From contig JAGHDA010000397.1 of NCBI GenBank assembly GCA_021160185.1, positions 1 through 7,162 on the forward strand: a stretch of 7,162 nt of DNA, in the 5' to 3' direction. Under the pieces are notes generated by a model. That model saw nothing but the letters and a program-made list of their open reading frames with translations. It was not told where the DNA came from and did no database searches. Position 1 is the first letter of the stretch. Each line of letters begins with the position of its first letter. Source of the stretch: Verrucomicrobiota bacterium (GTDB taxonomy: Bacteria; Verrucomicrobiota; Verrucomicrobiia; Limisphaerales; CAZBKV01). The translations under genes were made by a program, and so were the position numbers. Positions 1-5,380 of this stretch are shown in pieces.

Positions 1-131
1 GACCGACAGCCAAAGCGTTTTGCTCTGAACAAACCGTCCGTCTCATGACCTCTTTAGGGTCGGCGGGCGTCTCCCTTGACAGGAAAAGCTCTCGCCTTCC
101 TCAGCATGGTGATGCCCGCGTTTTGCGGCGC

Positions 132-159
132 ATCCTAGCAACGCGGAACCCCGCGTCAA
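132..159 (-). promoter_or_regulatory. Predicted sigma-70-type promoter in copy A
   Basis: On the minus strand TTGACG (159-154) is followed after 16 nt by TAGGAT (137-132), a good match to the TTGACA/TATAAT consensus. The expected transcription start is near position 125, with transcription leaving the window to the left. The equivalent promoter in copy B keeps the same spacing and -35 box and has TAGAAT as the -10. Conservation of both boxes while neighbouring bases changed supports function. The downstream gene is outside the window. Confidence 0.7.
141..156. promoter_or_regulatory. Inverted repeat in promoter spacer (possible operator), copy A
   Basis: ACGCGG (141-146), four bases, then CCGCGT (151-156) form a perfect 6-bp inverted repeat. 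It lies between the -10 and -35 boxes and overlaps the first bases of the -35. Both arms are unchanged in copy B (3844-3859), where only the central AACC has become AGCC. A dimeric regulator bound here would block RNA polymerase. The operator role is inferred from position and symmetry only; a GC-rich spacer could also produce it by chance. Confidence 0.4.
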
Positions 160-170
160 GCATGTTTGTT

Positions 171-429
171 CCTGCTGACTCAAAAAGGATGACGCCGGGA
201 ATCGAAAAGGGCGCCGATGAGCCAAAAGACAGCCGAGCAGCCATGCGGCAAGCGTCTGAAGGCGCTGCCGCCGATCCGGCCGCCCTATTTCGAGCGGAAG
301 CGGGGCTAAGGCGAACCTGCACCGAGCACGCCATCCAAAAAGTCCGTAGGACCACTGGAAGGAAGCGCCCGATGCAGGTTGTAACCGCTCCCCTGTTTCG
401 GCGTTATGACTTCTGAGTCAACGGACGGG
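171..429. other. Non-coding 3' region of the 1065-aa gene
   Basis: No convincing gene lies here. Short open frames exist on both strands, for example an 84-aa minus-strand frame at 101-355 and a 123-aa plus-strand frame at 45-416. Both run through the repeat and its promoter and resemble no family I know. The stretch is best read as the 3' untranslated region of the leftward-transcribed gene ending at 430, plus the upstream flank of the promoter at 132-159. Its main feature is the long imperfect hairpin at 314-380. Confidence 0.7.
314..380 (-). ncRNA. 67-nt hairpin in the 3' UTR, minus-strand transcript
   Basis: Arms 314-345 and 349-380 are exactly symmetric about position 347. The outer 8 bp (AACCTGCA 314-321, TGCAGGTT 373-380) and inner 4 bp (GTCC 342-345, GGAC 349-352) pair perfectly around a 3-base loop. 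In the minus-strand RNA, 28 of 32 positions pair: 21 Watson-Crick and 7 G-U. The first 16 pairs from the base are uninterrupted. In plus-strand RNA those seven positions become A-C mismatches, so the fold is specific to the transcript of the gene ending at 430, about 50 nt upstream. It could protect the 3' end, act in termination or be a processing site. There is no U-tract after its base; the run of five U (341-337) lies inside the 3' arm next to the loop, so it is not a classical intrinsic terminator, although the inner 4-5 bp plus those U could act as a weak one. Confidence 0.6.
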
Positions 430-3400
430 TCACTGGCCGGGCACGGCGATCTCAACGTCGTCGATATACCACCCGGCGTGGCGTTGCGGGGGATTGACCG
501 TGAGAGTCACTTCATCCCAGTTCACTTCATACTCATCATATCCCTCCTCATCGACATAGGCCTCGGCAATGAGTCGAATCTCCAGCGGTTGCCCAAGCTG
601 CTCCGGATTGGGACCCGAATTGTAGGTCAGGGTGTGGGTAACCCAAGTGTCCATCGGAGGCGAAGCTCCGCTCTCGGACTGCAGAAGCGCCCCTCCGGCC
701 AATAGCTCGATCCGATAGTTCGCAGTGACATCGCTCCCGTTGTAGAAGGGATTGCCTACTCGAACGCTCAGAACGTATTCCGTGTTGGCCTGCAAGGTGG
801 CATCCAGCACCTGGGACAAACCCACGTCCGCATTGGCAGTCGAGTCTGTCCACCCTATATTCTGGCCTTCGGGGGCGGCGCCTCCGGAATAGCCGTCGTT
901 CTCGTCAGGATTCCAGAGGCCGGCGTAACCATCCGAACTGCTAACCCAAACCCCGGGATTGGCCGTATCGTAGTAGCCTTCCGTCCAGGCAATGGCGGGG
1001 CCCCAGTCCCCGTCTTCACACCTTGGGTCTTCGAAGCCAGCGTTCCGAATGCCCAAATGGGAATCATCCGAGTCGGTATGGAACTGGAACTCAATTAAGA
1101 TCGGCTCGGCGAAGGCCTTCGCAGGCAGAATAGCCCCATAGCTTCCCCAACCATTGGAGAAGCCTTTCACCTTGGCCTGCAGAACAGCCAGCTCAGCCTG
1201 GTCGTCCGCCGCAAGGATTCGGACCGTCCCGAAATCGTCGCCGACAAGCGCGATATCCTTGAACTCTCGGAATCTTAGGACGCCTTCGGTGTAGGCGGTC
1301 AGATCAATCGGACCGGAGCGCAGCCAAATATCCGCGTTCAACCCGTAGTTGCCATCGATCTTGGTGCCAACACAGTTCGGGGAGCTGCTTGAACCGGCCG
1401 GTCCCACAGAACTCGGCGTTCCCAGTTCCCACGCCGTGGTCCCGCTGTTTGCTCCACAGGTCCAGCCTGCCGGTAGGCTCGGAGCGCTCACATCGTCGAA
1501 GTTCTCCGAGAAGACTACCGACGAAGGCGGCAGGCACGCTTCCACCACGTAGAACAAACTCGTGGCGGGCGACGGGACGCTCAGGGTGTTGGCGGGCGGC
1601 GTGGCATCAATATCCCCCTCGACCAGCGTCCAGGCGGAAAGAGGAGCGGCAATGTCAGGACTGCTCCACACGTTGTAGCGCACGCCAGGAAGGCTCTCCC
1701 AAGCCAGATCGAAGCCGGCCGGAGTTGGCGTAATGCTCAGCCCGGTCTTCAAAACGGAGTTCGGATCAACATAGGTCCCCACCAGCGGCCCCTCCAGGGT
1801 CGGCGCGTCCCCGTCCTGGGGAATGTCCAGGTTGAAGAAGTCGTCCTCCGTCACCATGGTCACCGCCAGGTTGTCGCCCCCGCCCCCTTCGGTGTGAATC
1901 GCGTAAAGGTAGTACTTCTTGCCAGCTTCCAGCTGAATGCTGCCAAGCTCCGGCCACTGGCTGATAAAGCTGCTCCACATCGCGTCCCAACTGTTCATTT
2001 CAAGCGGATCGCTGCCCCCGCCCCCGGCAGTGCGCCAAATCCGAGGCCCGGTCCAACCTCGCTGCCTGGCGATCAACACCGCGTCGGCCGGATTCTCATC
2101 CGGGCTCAAATACAGCTCGGAGGGATCGTCGCTGCTCACAAAGAAGACATAACTAGTGGTCTTTTGGGGAATCACCCAGCAACTGAGCTTGTTGCCGTAG
2201 TTGTTGCCTCCCTCGTTGGCCCCGTCCCGCGGATACTCGGTCCGCGGCTCCAGACCGGTCCAGGAGGGATTGTACGGATAACGCGGGTCGCTCTTGAGAC
2301 CGAGGAGGCCGCCGGACACGTTCTCCCAGTACTCGTGCCGAACCACCCCCTCCTGCCACGCAAAGGCGCCGAAGCGCACCGAGCTGCCGGCAGCTACCGG
2401 GTTGCCCGCCACATCGGTCACGTTGTTGACCGTCAGAGTCAGCGCCGTTCCCGGAACCTGGTAGGTGGTCGTCAGCACCACAACGTTGTCTCCAGGAGTC
2501 CCCGCAGGCGCCGCAAGGGCCGCGTCGGTCACCGTCACCCCCCCGCTGAGGGCGTAATTGGCCGGATCTTCCGCCGTCGCCGGATCCAACGGCTCGGAAA
2601 ACACCGCCGTCACCTGCATGAACGAATACGACCCAGTCGCATACTCCAGCGTGGGCGGCACAGTGTCCGGGCTAACAGTAAGAGTGGCCTCTTCGCTGGT
2701 GACTGCGCCCTCGCAGTTGCTCACCACCACTTTGATCTTGGCCCCGTTGTCCGCCAGCGCCGGACGGTCAATGGTACAGGTCGGCCCCGTCGCCCCGGGA
2801 ATGGCAACGTCATCCTTAAACCACTCGAAACTCGGCGGCGGAAACACCTCCGCCTCGTTGATCGTCACGCTGAAGGTCGCCGGGCTTCCCGCCTCCACGG
2901 TCACATCCTGCGGCCCCTCCACAATAACCGGGGCCACCCCAGGCACAAACGCGCCCGCGTTGAGCGTGATGTCGCTGAACACCGCCGTGGTGCTCGTCGC
3001 GTCGTTGTGTGAAGTCACGCCTAGCCCCACATAAAGGGTTTCAGGCAGCAGCTCCCCAGGAATCGTGTGCCGGTGGTATTCCACCCAGGTCGGCGTTGTG
3101 CTGCTGGCCCCGCTCTCATCAATGTAGCTGACGAACTCGTTGCTGTTCACGTCCGGCCTCACCAGCCGAATCCACGCGTTCGGATAAGGCACCGGACTGT
3201 ACCGCTCGGCGCTGGGCTTGGAGCCCGAGCCCCCGTCGGTAGAGTCCCGCCACTGCATGTTGAACAGGTTCTGCCCGTCGGTGGGCGTAACCAGGATGCC
3301 GACATTGCGGCTACCTGGCTCCAGGGTTTCTCGGGCGAAGATGCCGGCCTTCGACCAGGTGTTGGCCATGTCCAAGCTCTGCACCCGCACCTGGATGTCA

Positions 3401-3627
3401 AAAGCGCCGACAACCTTCGTCCAGTTGAAGTGGAAGTGGTCGGCGTTGTTCCAGATATCCGCGCCGCCGCCCACAATGGTCCGCACGGCGCCGTTCGGGT
3501 CATCGGTGCTCCCAGGCACGCTGGGATTGCCAATGTCCTGACTCGTCCACGATTGGGCAAAACCCAATCCTCCCGCCCCGAGCGCAATCAGCGCCGGGAG
3601 CAGCTTTCCTAGTATCTTAGTTCTCAT
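430..3627 (-). CDS. Secreted multidomain beta-sandwich protein (DUF1349-like, Ig-like, PA14-like, choice-of-anchor J-like)
   Basis: A 1065-aa exported protein, probably binding polysaccharide or protein outside the cell or at its surface; no enzyme active site is recognisable. Start: the ATG at 3627 opens a Sec signal peptide (MRTKILGKLL, then a hydrophobic core to about residue 25, cleavage near FAQS) and has a Shine-Dalgarno; the frame stays open to a TTG at 3735, which would bury the signal. Domains read by eye: 27-222 DUF1349/concanavalin-like (W91-S-K-A-G-I-F-A-R-E, later Y-V-G-L-G-V-T-S-H-N); 231-319 Ig-like with C284 and C305; 321-419 SbsA/Big_5-like (VFSEPLDPAT, VTDVAGNP); 424-592 PA14-like (FFVSSDDPSELYLS, LEAGKKYYLYA); 625-697 FN3-like; 705-857 choice-of-anchor J-like (ENFDDV), whose usual last strand (AGWYIDDVEI, 1051-1060) is displaced by a further module at 859-1049 (NAGFEDP...NWDEVTL). 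There is no PEP-CTERM, LPXTG or terminal membrane helix, so the attachment mode is unknown. It is preceded by a duplicated promoter-leader. Domain names rest on motif recognition, not profile searches. Confidence 0.93.
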   Translation of the reverse strand: MRTKILGKLLPALIALGAGGLGFAQSWTSQDIGNPSVPGSTDDPNGAVRTIVGGGADIWNNADHFHFNWTKVVGAFDIQVRVQSLDMANTWSKAGIFARETLEPGSRNVGILVTPTDGQNLFNMQWRDSTDGGSGSKPSAERYSPVPYPNAWIRLVRPDVNSNEFVSYIDESGASSTTPTWVEYHRHTIPGELLPETLYVGLGVTSHNDATSTTAVFSDITLNAGAFVPGVAPVIVEGPQDVTVEAGSPATFSVTINEAEVFPPPSFEWFKDDVAIPGATGPTCTIDRPALADNGAKIKVVVSNCEGAVTSEEATLTVSPDTVPPTLEYATGSYSFMQVTAVFSEPLDPATAEDPANYALSGGVTVTDAALAAPAGTPGDNVVVLTTTYQVPGTALTLTVNNVTDVAGNPVAAGSSVRFGAFAWQEGVVRHEYWENVSGGLLGLKSDPRYPYNPSWTGLEPRTEYPRDGANEGGNNYGNKLSCWVIPQKTTSYVFFVSSDDPSELYLSPDENPADAVLIARQRGWTGPRIWRTAGGGGSDPLEMNSWDAMWSSFISQWPELGSIQLEAGKKYYLYAIHTEGGGGDNLAVTMVTEDDFFNLDIPQDGDAPTLEGPLVGTYVDPNSVLKTGLSITPTPAGFDLAWESLPGVRYNVWSSPDIAAPLSAWTLVEGDIDATPPANTLSVPSPATSLFYVVEACLPPSSVVFSENFDDVSAPSLPAGWTCGANSGTTAWELGTPSSVGPAGSSSSPNCVGTKIDGNYGLNADIWLRSGPIDLTAYTEGVLRFREFKDIALVGDDFGTVRILAADDQAELAVLQAKVKGFSNGWGSYGAILPAKAFAEPILIEFQFHTDSDDSHLGIRNAGFEDPRCEDGDWGPAIAWTEGYYDTANPGVWVSSSDGYAGLWNPDENDGYSGGAAPEGQNIGWTDSTANADVGLSQVLDATLQANTEYVLSVRVGNPFYNGSDVTANYRIELLAGGALLQSESGASPPMDTWVTHTLTYNSGPNPEQLGQPLEIRLIAEAYVDEEGYDEYEVNWDEVTLTVNPPQRHAGWYIDDVEIAVPGQ
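483..1053 (-). other. Module inserted in the C-terminal choice-of-anchor J-like domain
   Basis: This encodes residues about 859-1049. The host domain begins ENFDDVSAPSLPAGW (708-722) and runs to FQFHTDSDDSH (848-857); in this family that segment normally leads within a few residues to G-W-Y-I-D-D-V. Here that closing strand appears only at 1052-1058. The intervening ~190 residues read as a complete jelly-roll of their own: opening I-R-N-A-G-F-E-D-P, a W-V-S-S-S-D-G-Y-A-G segment, TEYVLSVRVGNP, YRIELLAGG, and closing N-W-D-E-V-T-L-T-V. The reading frame is continuous across both junctions. Confidence 0.6.
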
Positions 3628-3749
3628 GATGCCTCGATCCCTCCGTTGGTTGTTTGGTGCGGTTGCGGCCGCTGTTCCGTCACCCCTCCCCACTCGGGGA
3701 GTTGACCGACAGCCAAAGCGTTTTGCTCTGAACAAACCGTCCGTCTCAT
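3624..3749 (-). CDS. Possible 41-codon leader ORF overlapping the main start codon (ATGA)
   Basis: An ATG at 3749 opens a 41-codon frame beginning MRRTVCSEQNALAVG. Its TGA (3626-3624) overlaps the ATG of the 1065-aa gene in an ATGA arrangement, typical of translational coupling. AGAGG (3756-3752) lies only 2 nt upstream of the ATG, which is closer than usual. The first 15 codons are identical in copy A (46-1), but the DNA there is invariant anyway, so this is no test of coding. The product resembles nothing I know. It may be a coupling uORF or chance. Confidence 0.25.
   Translation of the reverse strand: MRRTVCSEQNALAVGQLPEWGGVTEQRPQPHQTTNGGIEAS
3639..3644 (-). promoter_or_regulatory. Shine-Dalgarno GGAGGG for the 1065-aa gene
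   Basis: GGAGGG (3644-3639 on the minus strand) lies 11 nt upstream of the ATG at 3627, with a second short GAGG at 3635-3632, 4 nt upstream. Together with the signal peptide this fixes the start at 3627 rather than at upstream alternatives. Confidence 0.65.
3686..3701 (-). promoter_or_regulatory. GC-rich leader hairpin between repeat and Shine-Dalgarno
   Basis: CTCCCC (3701-3696), loop GAGT, GGGGAG (3691-3686) is a perfect 6-bp stem just inside the unduplicated part of the leader, about 40 nt upstream of the ribosome binding site. No U-tract follows, so it is not an intrinsic terminator. Its CTCC arm could alternatively pair with GGAG of the Shine-Dalgarno, giving a possible on/off arrangement; that alternative is inference. 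Confidence 0.45.
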
Positions 3750-3756
3750 GACCTCT

Positions 3757-3810
3757 TTAGGGTCGGCGGGCGTCTCCCTTGACAGGAAAAGCTCTCGTCT
3801 TCCTCAGCAT
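3757..3810 (-). CDS. Possible 17-codon upstream ORF in the leader
   Basis: This is the first ATG after the predicted transcription start and encodes MLRKTRAFPVKGDARRP followed by TAA. In copy A (107-54) it is intact, with one replacement (T5 to A) caused by the only base difference in this part of the repeat. No clear Shine-Dalgarno precedes it, so translation is doubtful. The same bases can form the hairpin at 3784-3804, where the change keeps pairing (A-U to G-U); RNA structure explains the conservation at least as well. Confidence 0.15.
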   Translation of the reverse strand: MLRKTRAFPVKGDARRP

Positions 3811-3834
3811 GGTGATGCCCGGGTTCTGTGGGGC

Positions 3835-3862
3835 ATTCTAACAACGCGGAGCCCCGCGTCAA
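3835..3862 (-). promoter_or_regulatory. Predicted sigma-70-type promoter of the 1065-aa gene
   Basis: Minus-strand TTGACG (3862-3857), 16-nt spacer, TAGAAT (3840-3835). Both boxes match the sigma-70 consensus at 5 of 6 bases. Transcription should start near 3828, giving a leader of about 200 nt. The arrangement is the same in copy A. Confidence 0.75.
3844..3859. promoter_or_regulatory. Inverted repeat in promoter spacer (possible operator), copy B
   Basis: ACGCGG (3844-3849), AGCC, CCGCGT (3854-3859) lies between the -10 and -35 boxes and overlaps the -35. Its arms are unchanged relative to copy A although nearby bases differ. Candidate binding site for a dimeric regulator common to both promoters; no regulator gene is visible in the window. 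Confidence 0.4.
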
Positions 3863-3873
3863 GCATATTTGCT

Positions 3874-4144
3874 GCAAACCGGCGGAATCTTGCGCGAGAC
3901 CAGGCGCCGGTCGTTCCGCGCTTCCTTCCCCCTCCCACGTTCGGTTTTCTGCAGATGAAAGCCGTCCGGCGGGACGTTGCCGCTCCAGATCCTGATACCC
4001 TCAGCCGTCATCGCAGGCGCGAGAGGCATTTCAACCATGGCGCGCGCGCGCCGGGACGGAACATGGGGGAACAGAGGGGGCGATGACGGCCCATCCGGAT
4101 GGTTTTCGTTGGACGAGCGGCGCCGATTGGCGGAAGCTGCCCGC
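3874..4144. other. Divergent intergenic region upstream of the peptidase gene
   Basis: No gene is supported here. The plus-strand peptidase frame is open back to an ATG at 3977 (also 4037), but those starts would put 56 or 36 hydrophilic residues before the signal peptide. The stretch holds several symmetries: an imperfect hairpin at 3892-3921 (GCGCG/CGCGC outside, GACC/GGTC inside), an 11-bp inverted repeat at 4004-4014 and 4080-4090, an alternating GGCGCGCGCGCGCC tract (4039-4052), and a 12-bp palindrome CCATCCGGATGG (4091-4102) followed by TTTT. I see no convincing plus-strand sigma-70 promoter. Confidence 0.6.
4004..4090. repeat. 11-bp perfect inverted repeat upstream of the peptidase gene
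   Basis: GCCGTCATCGC (4004-4014) and GCGATGACGGC (4080-4090) are exact reverse complements 65 bp apart. The self-complementary alternating GC tract (4039-4052) lies near the centre of the interval, and the palindrome CCATCCGGATGG follows directly. If transcribed as a leader of the gene starting at 4145, the RNA could fold into a branched stem 54 nt upstream of the start codon. Function is unknown. Confidence 0.55.
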
Positions 4145-5380
4145 ATGATGAGAACCGTCGTGCCCGCTCGGAAGGGCGTGTCGGGAGCCAGACGCAGAAC
4201 GTGGCGACGGTTGGCGGCTTGGTGCTGCGCTGCCGGTTGGGGTCTGACGGCGCTTCAAGCTGACGCCAACGTCTATCTGACGGGGGTCCCCGATTACCGT
4301 TGGTATGGCGGCTGCTACGGCACGGCCACGGGAAACCTCATCGGCTACTGGGATCGCCATGGGTTCCCGAACTTTTACACTGGCCCCACCGCTGGGGGAA
4401 TGGCGCCGCTGGACGACTATGGTGAACACAAAGGGATCCGCAACCTGTGGACTTCCAAGGCCGGCCGGGACGGCCGGCCGGCGGACCAGCCGGGGCACGA
4501 GGACGATTACTACGTGGAGTTCGAAAGCACGGCGGACGATCCCTACGTGACAGCCGGACGGGCCGAGCATCCCCCCGATTGCATCGGCGACTTCATCGGC
4601 CTCAGTCAGAAGAAGTGGCGCAACATGGCCGGGGAATGCGACGGCAACATTGACGGTTACGCTTTCGTTTACTGGGACAAGACGGGGGTTCGGCGCGTGA
4701 ACTACCAGCCGGATGAAACCGCCGGGCTGCCTGCTCTGGACGTGCAATCGGGACTCCGCAAGTGGGCCCGCCATTGCGGGTACTACGCCGACACGTTCAC
4801 CCAACTGGGAGAGTTCAACCCGGAGATCACCGGGCCGGGCGTCGGGTTCCGGTTCGAGGACGTCCAGGCGGAGATCGACGCGGGGTATCCGTTGCTCGTG
4901 CAGTTGCAGGCTTGGAACACCTTCCATCGCGCCATGGGCGACATGCCTCGGGCCAATCCCGAGGTCCACGCAATCCTGATCTATGGCTACTACGTGACGG
5001 GAAACCAGAAGTTCGTGCGGGTGCGCACCAGTTGGGGCAGCGGCGACAACGTGCTGCTCCCGTGGACCAGCGATTCCTGGTTGGTAAATCCCCTGCGAGT
5101 CCGAGGCGTGCTGGGCTTCCATCCGCGCCCTCAAATCGTCGACTTCCAGCGGCACGGCCGTCAAATCACCCTGCGCTGGGTCGGACCGGACTCGGTGCTC
5201 TACGACGCCCTCACCGGCAAACACCGGCGCGTGCATTGGTACGTAGTCGAGCGAGCGTTGTCCCTTGAGCCAGGGGCATTTGAAGAGGTCAGCGCCCCTA
5301 CCACTGACCGGGAGTGGACGGGAGAGGATTGCTGCACAGGCGTCGCCTTCTACCGGATCAAACTCGTCCCCCCGCCGTAG
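4145..5380 (+). CDS. Secreted papain/C39-like cysteine peptidase with C-terminal FN3-like tail
   Basis: A 411-aa exported protein, probably hydrolysing peptide bonds outside the cytoplasm. ATG ATG at 4145/4148 opens a signal peptide: basic n-region with RRRTWRR (17-22), hydrophobic core LAAWCCAAGWGLTAL, likely cleavage after ADA (39-41). GGAAG (4132-4136) sits 8 nt upstream. Catalytic signature seen: nucleophile C57 in Y-G-G-C-Y-G-T-A-T-G-N-L-I-G-Y-W, the pattern of C39_2/papain-fold enzymes, and H275 in V-H-A-I-L-I-Y-G-Y-Y. The papain-type NSWG block appears as T295-S-W-G-S-G, so the usual third catalytic Asn is Thr. Between Cys and His lies an acidic ~200-residue region with possible disulphides (C146, C165, C211). 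Residues about 330-411 form a short FN3-like tail (ITLRW, HWYVVERA, AFYRI) of verrucomicrobial style. Divergent from the 1065-aa gene and upstream of the transporter gene on the same strand. Family assignment is by motif; substrate unknown, and it could be a catalytically altered homologue. Confidence 0.88.
   Translation: MMRTVVPARKGVSGARRRTWRRLAAWCCAAGWGLTALQADANVYLTGVPDYRWYGGCYGTATGNLIGYWDRHGFPNFYTGPTAGGMAPLDDYGEHKGIRNLWTSKAGRDGRPADQPGHEDDYYVEFESTADDPYVTAGRAEHPPDCIGDFIGLSQKKWRNMAGECDGNIDGYAFVYWDKTGVRRVNYQPDETAGLPALDVQSGLRKWARHCGYYADTFTQLGEFNPEITGPGVGFRFEDVQAEIDAGYPLLVQLQAWNTFHRAMGDMPRANPEVHAILIYGYYVTGNQKFVRVRTSWGSGDNVLLPWTSDSWLVNPLRVRGVLGFHPRPQIVDFQRHGRQITLRWVGPDSVLYDALTGKHRRVHWYVVERALSLEPGAFEEVSAPTTDREWTGEDCCTGVAFYRIKLVPPP

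Larger units (their letters stand above)
1..170 (-). repeat. Direct repeat, copy A: promoter-plus-leader module (truncated by window edge)
   Basis: This stretch is repeated at 3704-3873 with a constant offset of 3703 and the same orientation. I count 10 differences in 170 positions (95, 119, 123, 126, 129, 134, 138, 148, 164, 169), so about 94% identity. Similarity stops right after position 170. The left end is unknown because the window starts at position 1, while the other copy continues into the leader of the 1065-aa gene. Read on the minus strand, it holds a sigma-70-like promoter followed by a leader, so it presumably drives a gene lying left of the window. No transposase, terminal inverted repeat or target duplication is visible, so I regard it as a duplicated regulatory region rather than a mobile element. 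Confidence 0.95.
3628..3828 (-). promoter_or_regulatory. Conserved ~200-nt 5' leader, candidate structured cis-regulatory RNA
   Basis: The untranslated leader runs from the predicted start (about 3828) to the ATG at 3627. Roughly its first 125 nt are duplicated in copy A with very few changes. Pairings found by eye: CGGGC (3821-3817) with GCCCG (3772-3768) as a closing stem; AGGAAGA (3804-3798) with TTTTCCT (3790-3784), 7 bp with loop CGAGAGC; GACC (3764-3761) with GGTC (3753-3750), loop CTAAAGA; GCCGAC (3766-3761) with GTCGGT (3710-3705) as an alternative; and the strong hairpin at 3686-3701. I compared it mentally with c-di-GMP, SAM, TPP, cobalamin, glycine, fluoride, ZTP, ydaO and yybP-type motifs and saw no match. 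The regulatory role and any ligand are inference. Confidence 0.45.
3704..3873 (-). repeat. Direct repeat, copy B: promoter-plus-leader module of the 1065-aa gene
   Basis: Second copy of the module at 1-170, same orientation. Positions 3704-3797 are identical to 1-94, there is one difference to 3821 (at 3798), and the other nine fall in 3822-3873. After 3873 the copies are unrelated (GCAAACCGG here, CCTGCTGAC in copy A). The right boundary sits about 10 bp upstream of the -35 box, so the duplicated unit is essentially a promoter and the start of its transcript. Confidence 0.95.

Noticed and set aside
314..380. Integron attC-like site (imperfect hairpin ending in AAC...GTT)
   Set aside because: Length and folding fit, but the outer 7-mers do not match RYYYAAC/GTTRRRY and the pairing stops inside them. 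No integrase or cassette series is present.
430..460. PEP-CTERM or other C-terminal sorting signal on the multidomain protein
   Set aside because: The protein ends V-E-I-A-V-P-G-Q directly after the last beta strand; there is no VPEP motif, helix or basic tail.
1894..3012. 372-aa plus-strand open frame inside the multidomain gene
   Set aside because: Rich in R, H and P without domain structure; a typical antisense shadow of the real minus-strand gene.
3625..3735. Longer start (TTG at 3735) for the multidomain protein
   Set aside because: The 36 extra residues are hydrophilic, would bury the signal peptide, and lie in the leader; ATG 3627 has a Shine-Dalgarno and a clean Sec signal.
3704..3828. 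Known riboswitch in the leader (c-di-GMP, SAM, TPP, cobalamin, fluoride, ZTP, yybP-ykoY)
   Set aside because: I could not align the conserved core motifs of any of these classes; an Rfam scan would be decisive.
1..3873. Composite transposon or insertion sequence bounded by the two 170-bp repeats
   Set aside because: The repeats carry a promoter and leader, have no terminal inverted repeats or target duplications, and no transposase lies between or beside them.
3859..4146. 95-aa minus-strand open frame upstream of the promoter
   Set aside because: No recognisable protein features; it ends inside the -35 box region and overlaps the intergenic inverted repeats.
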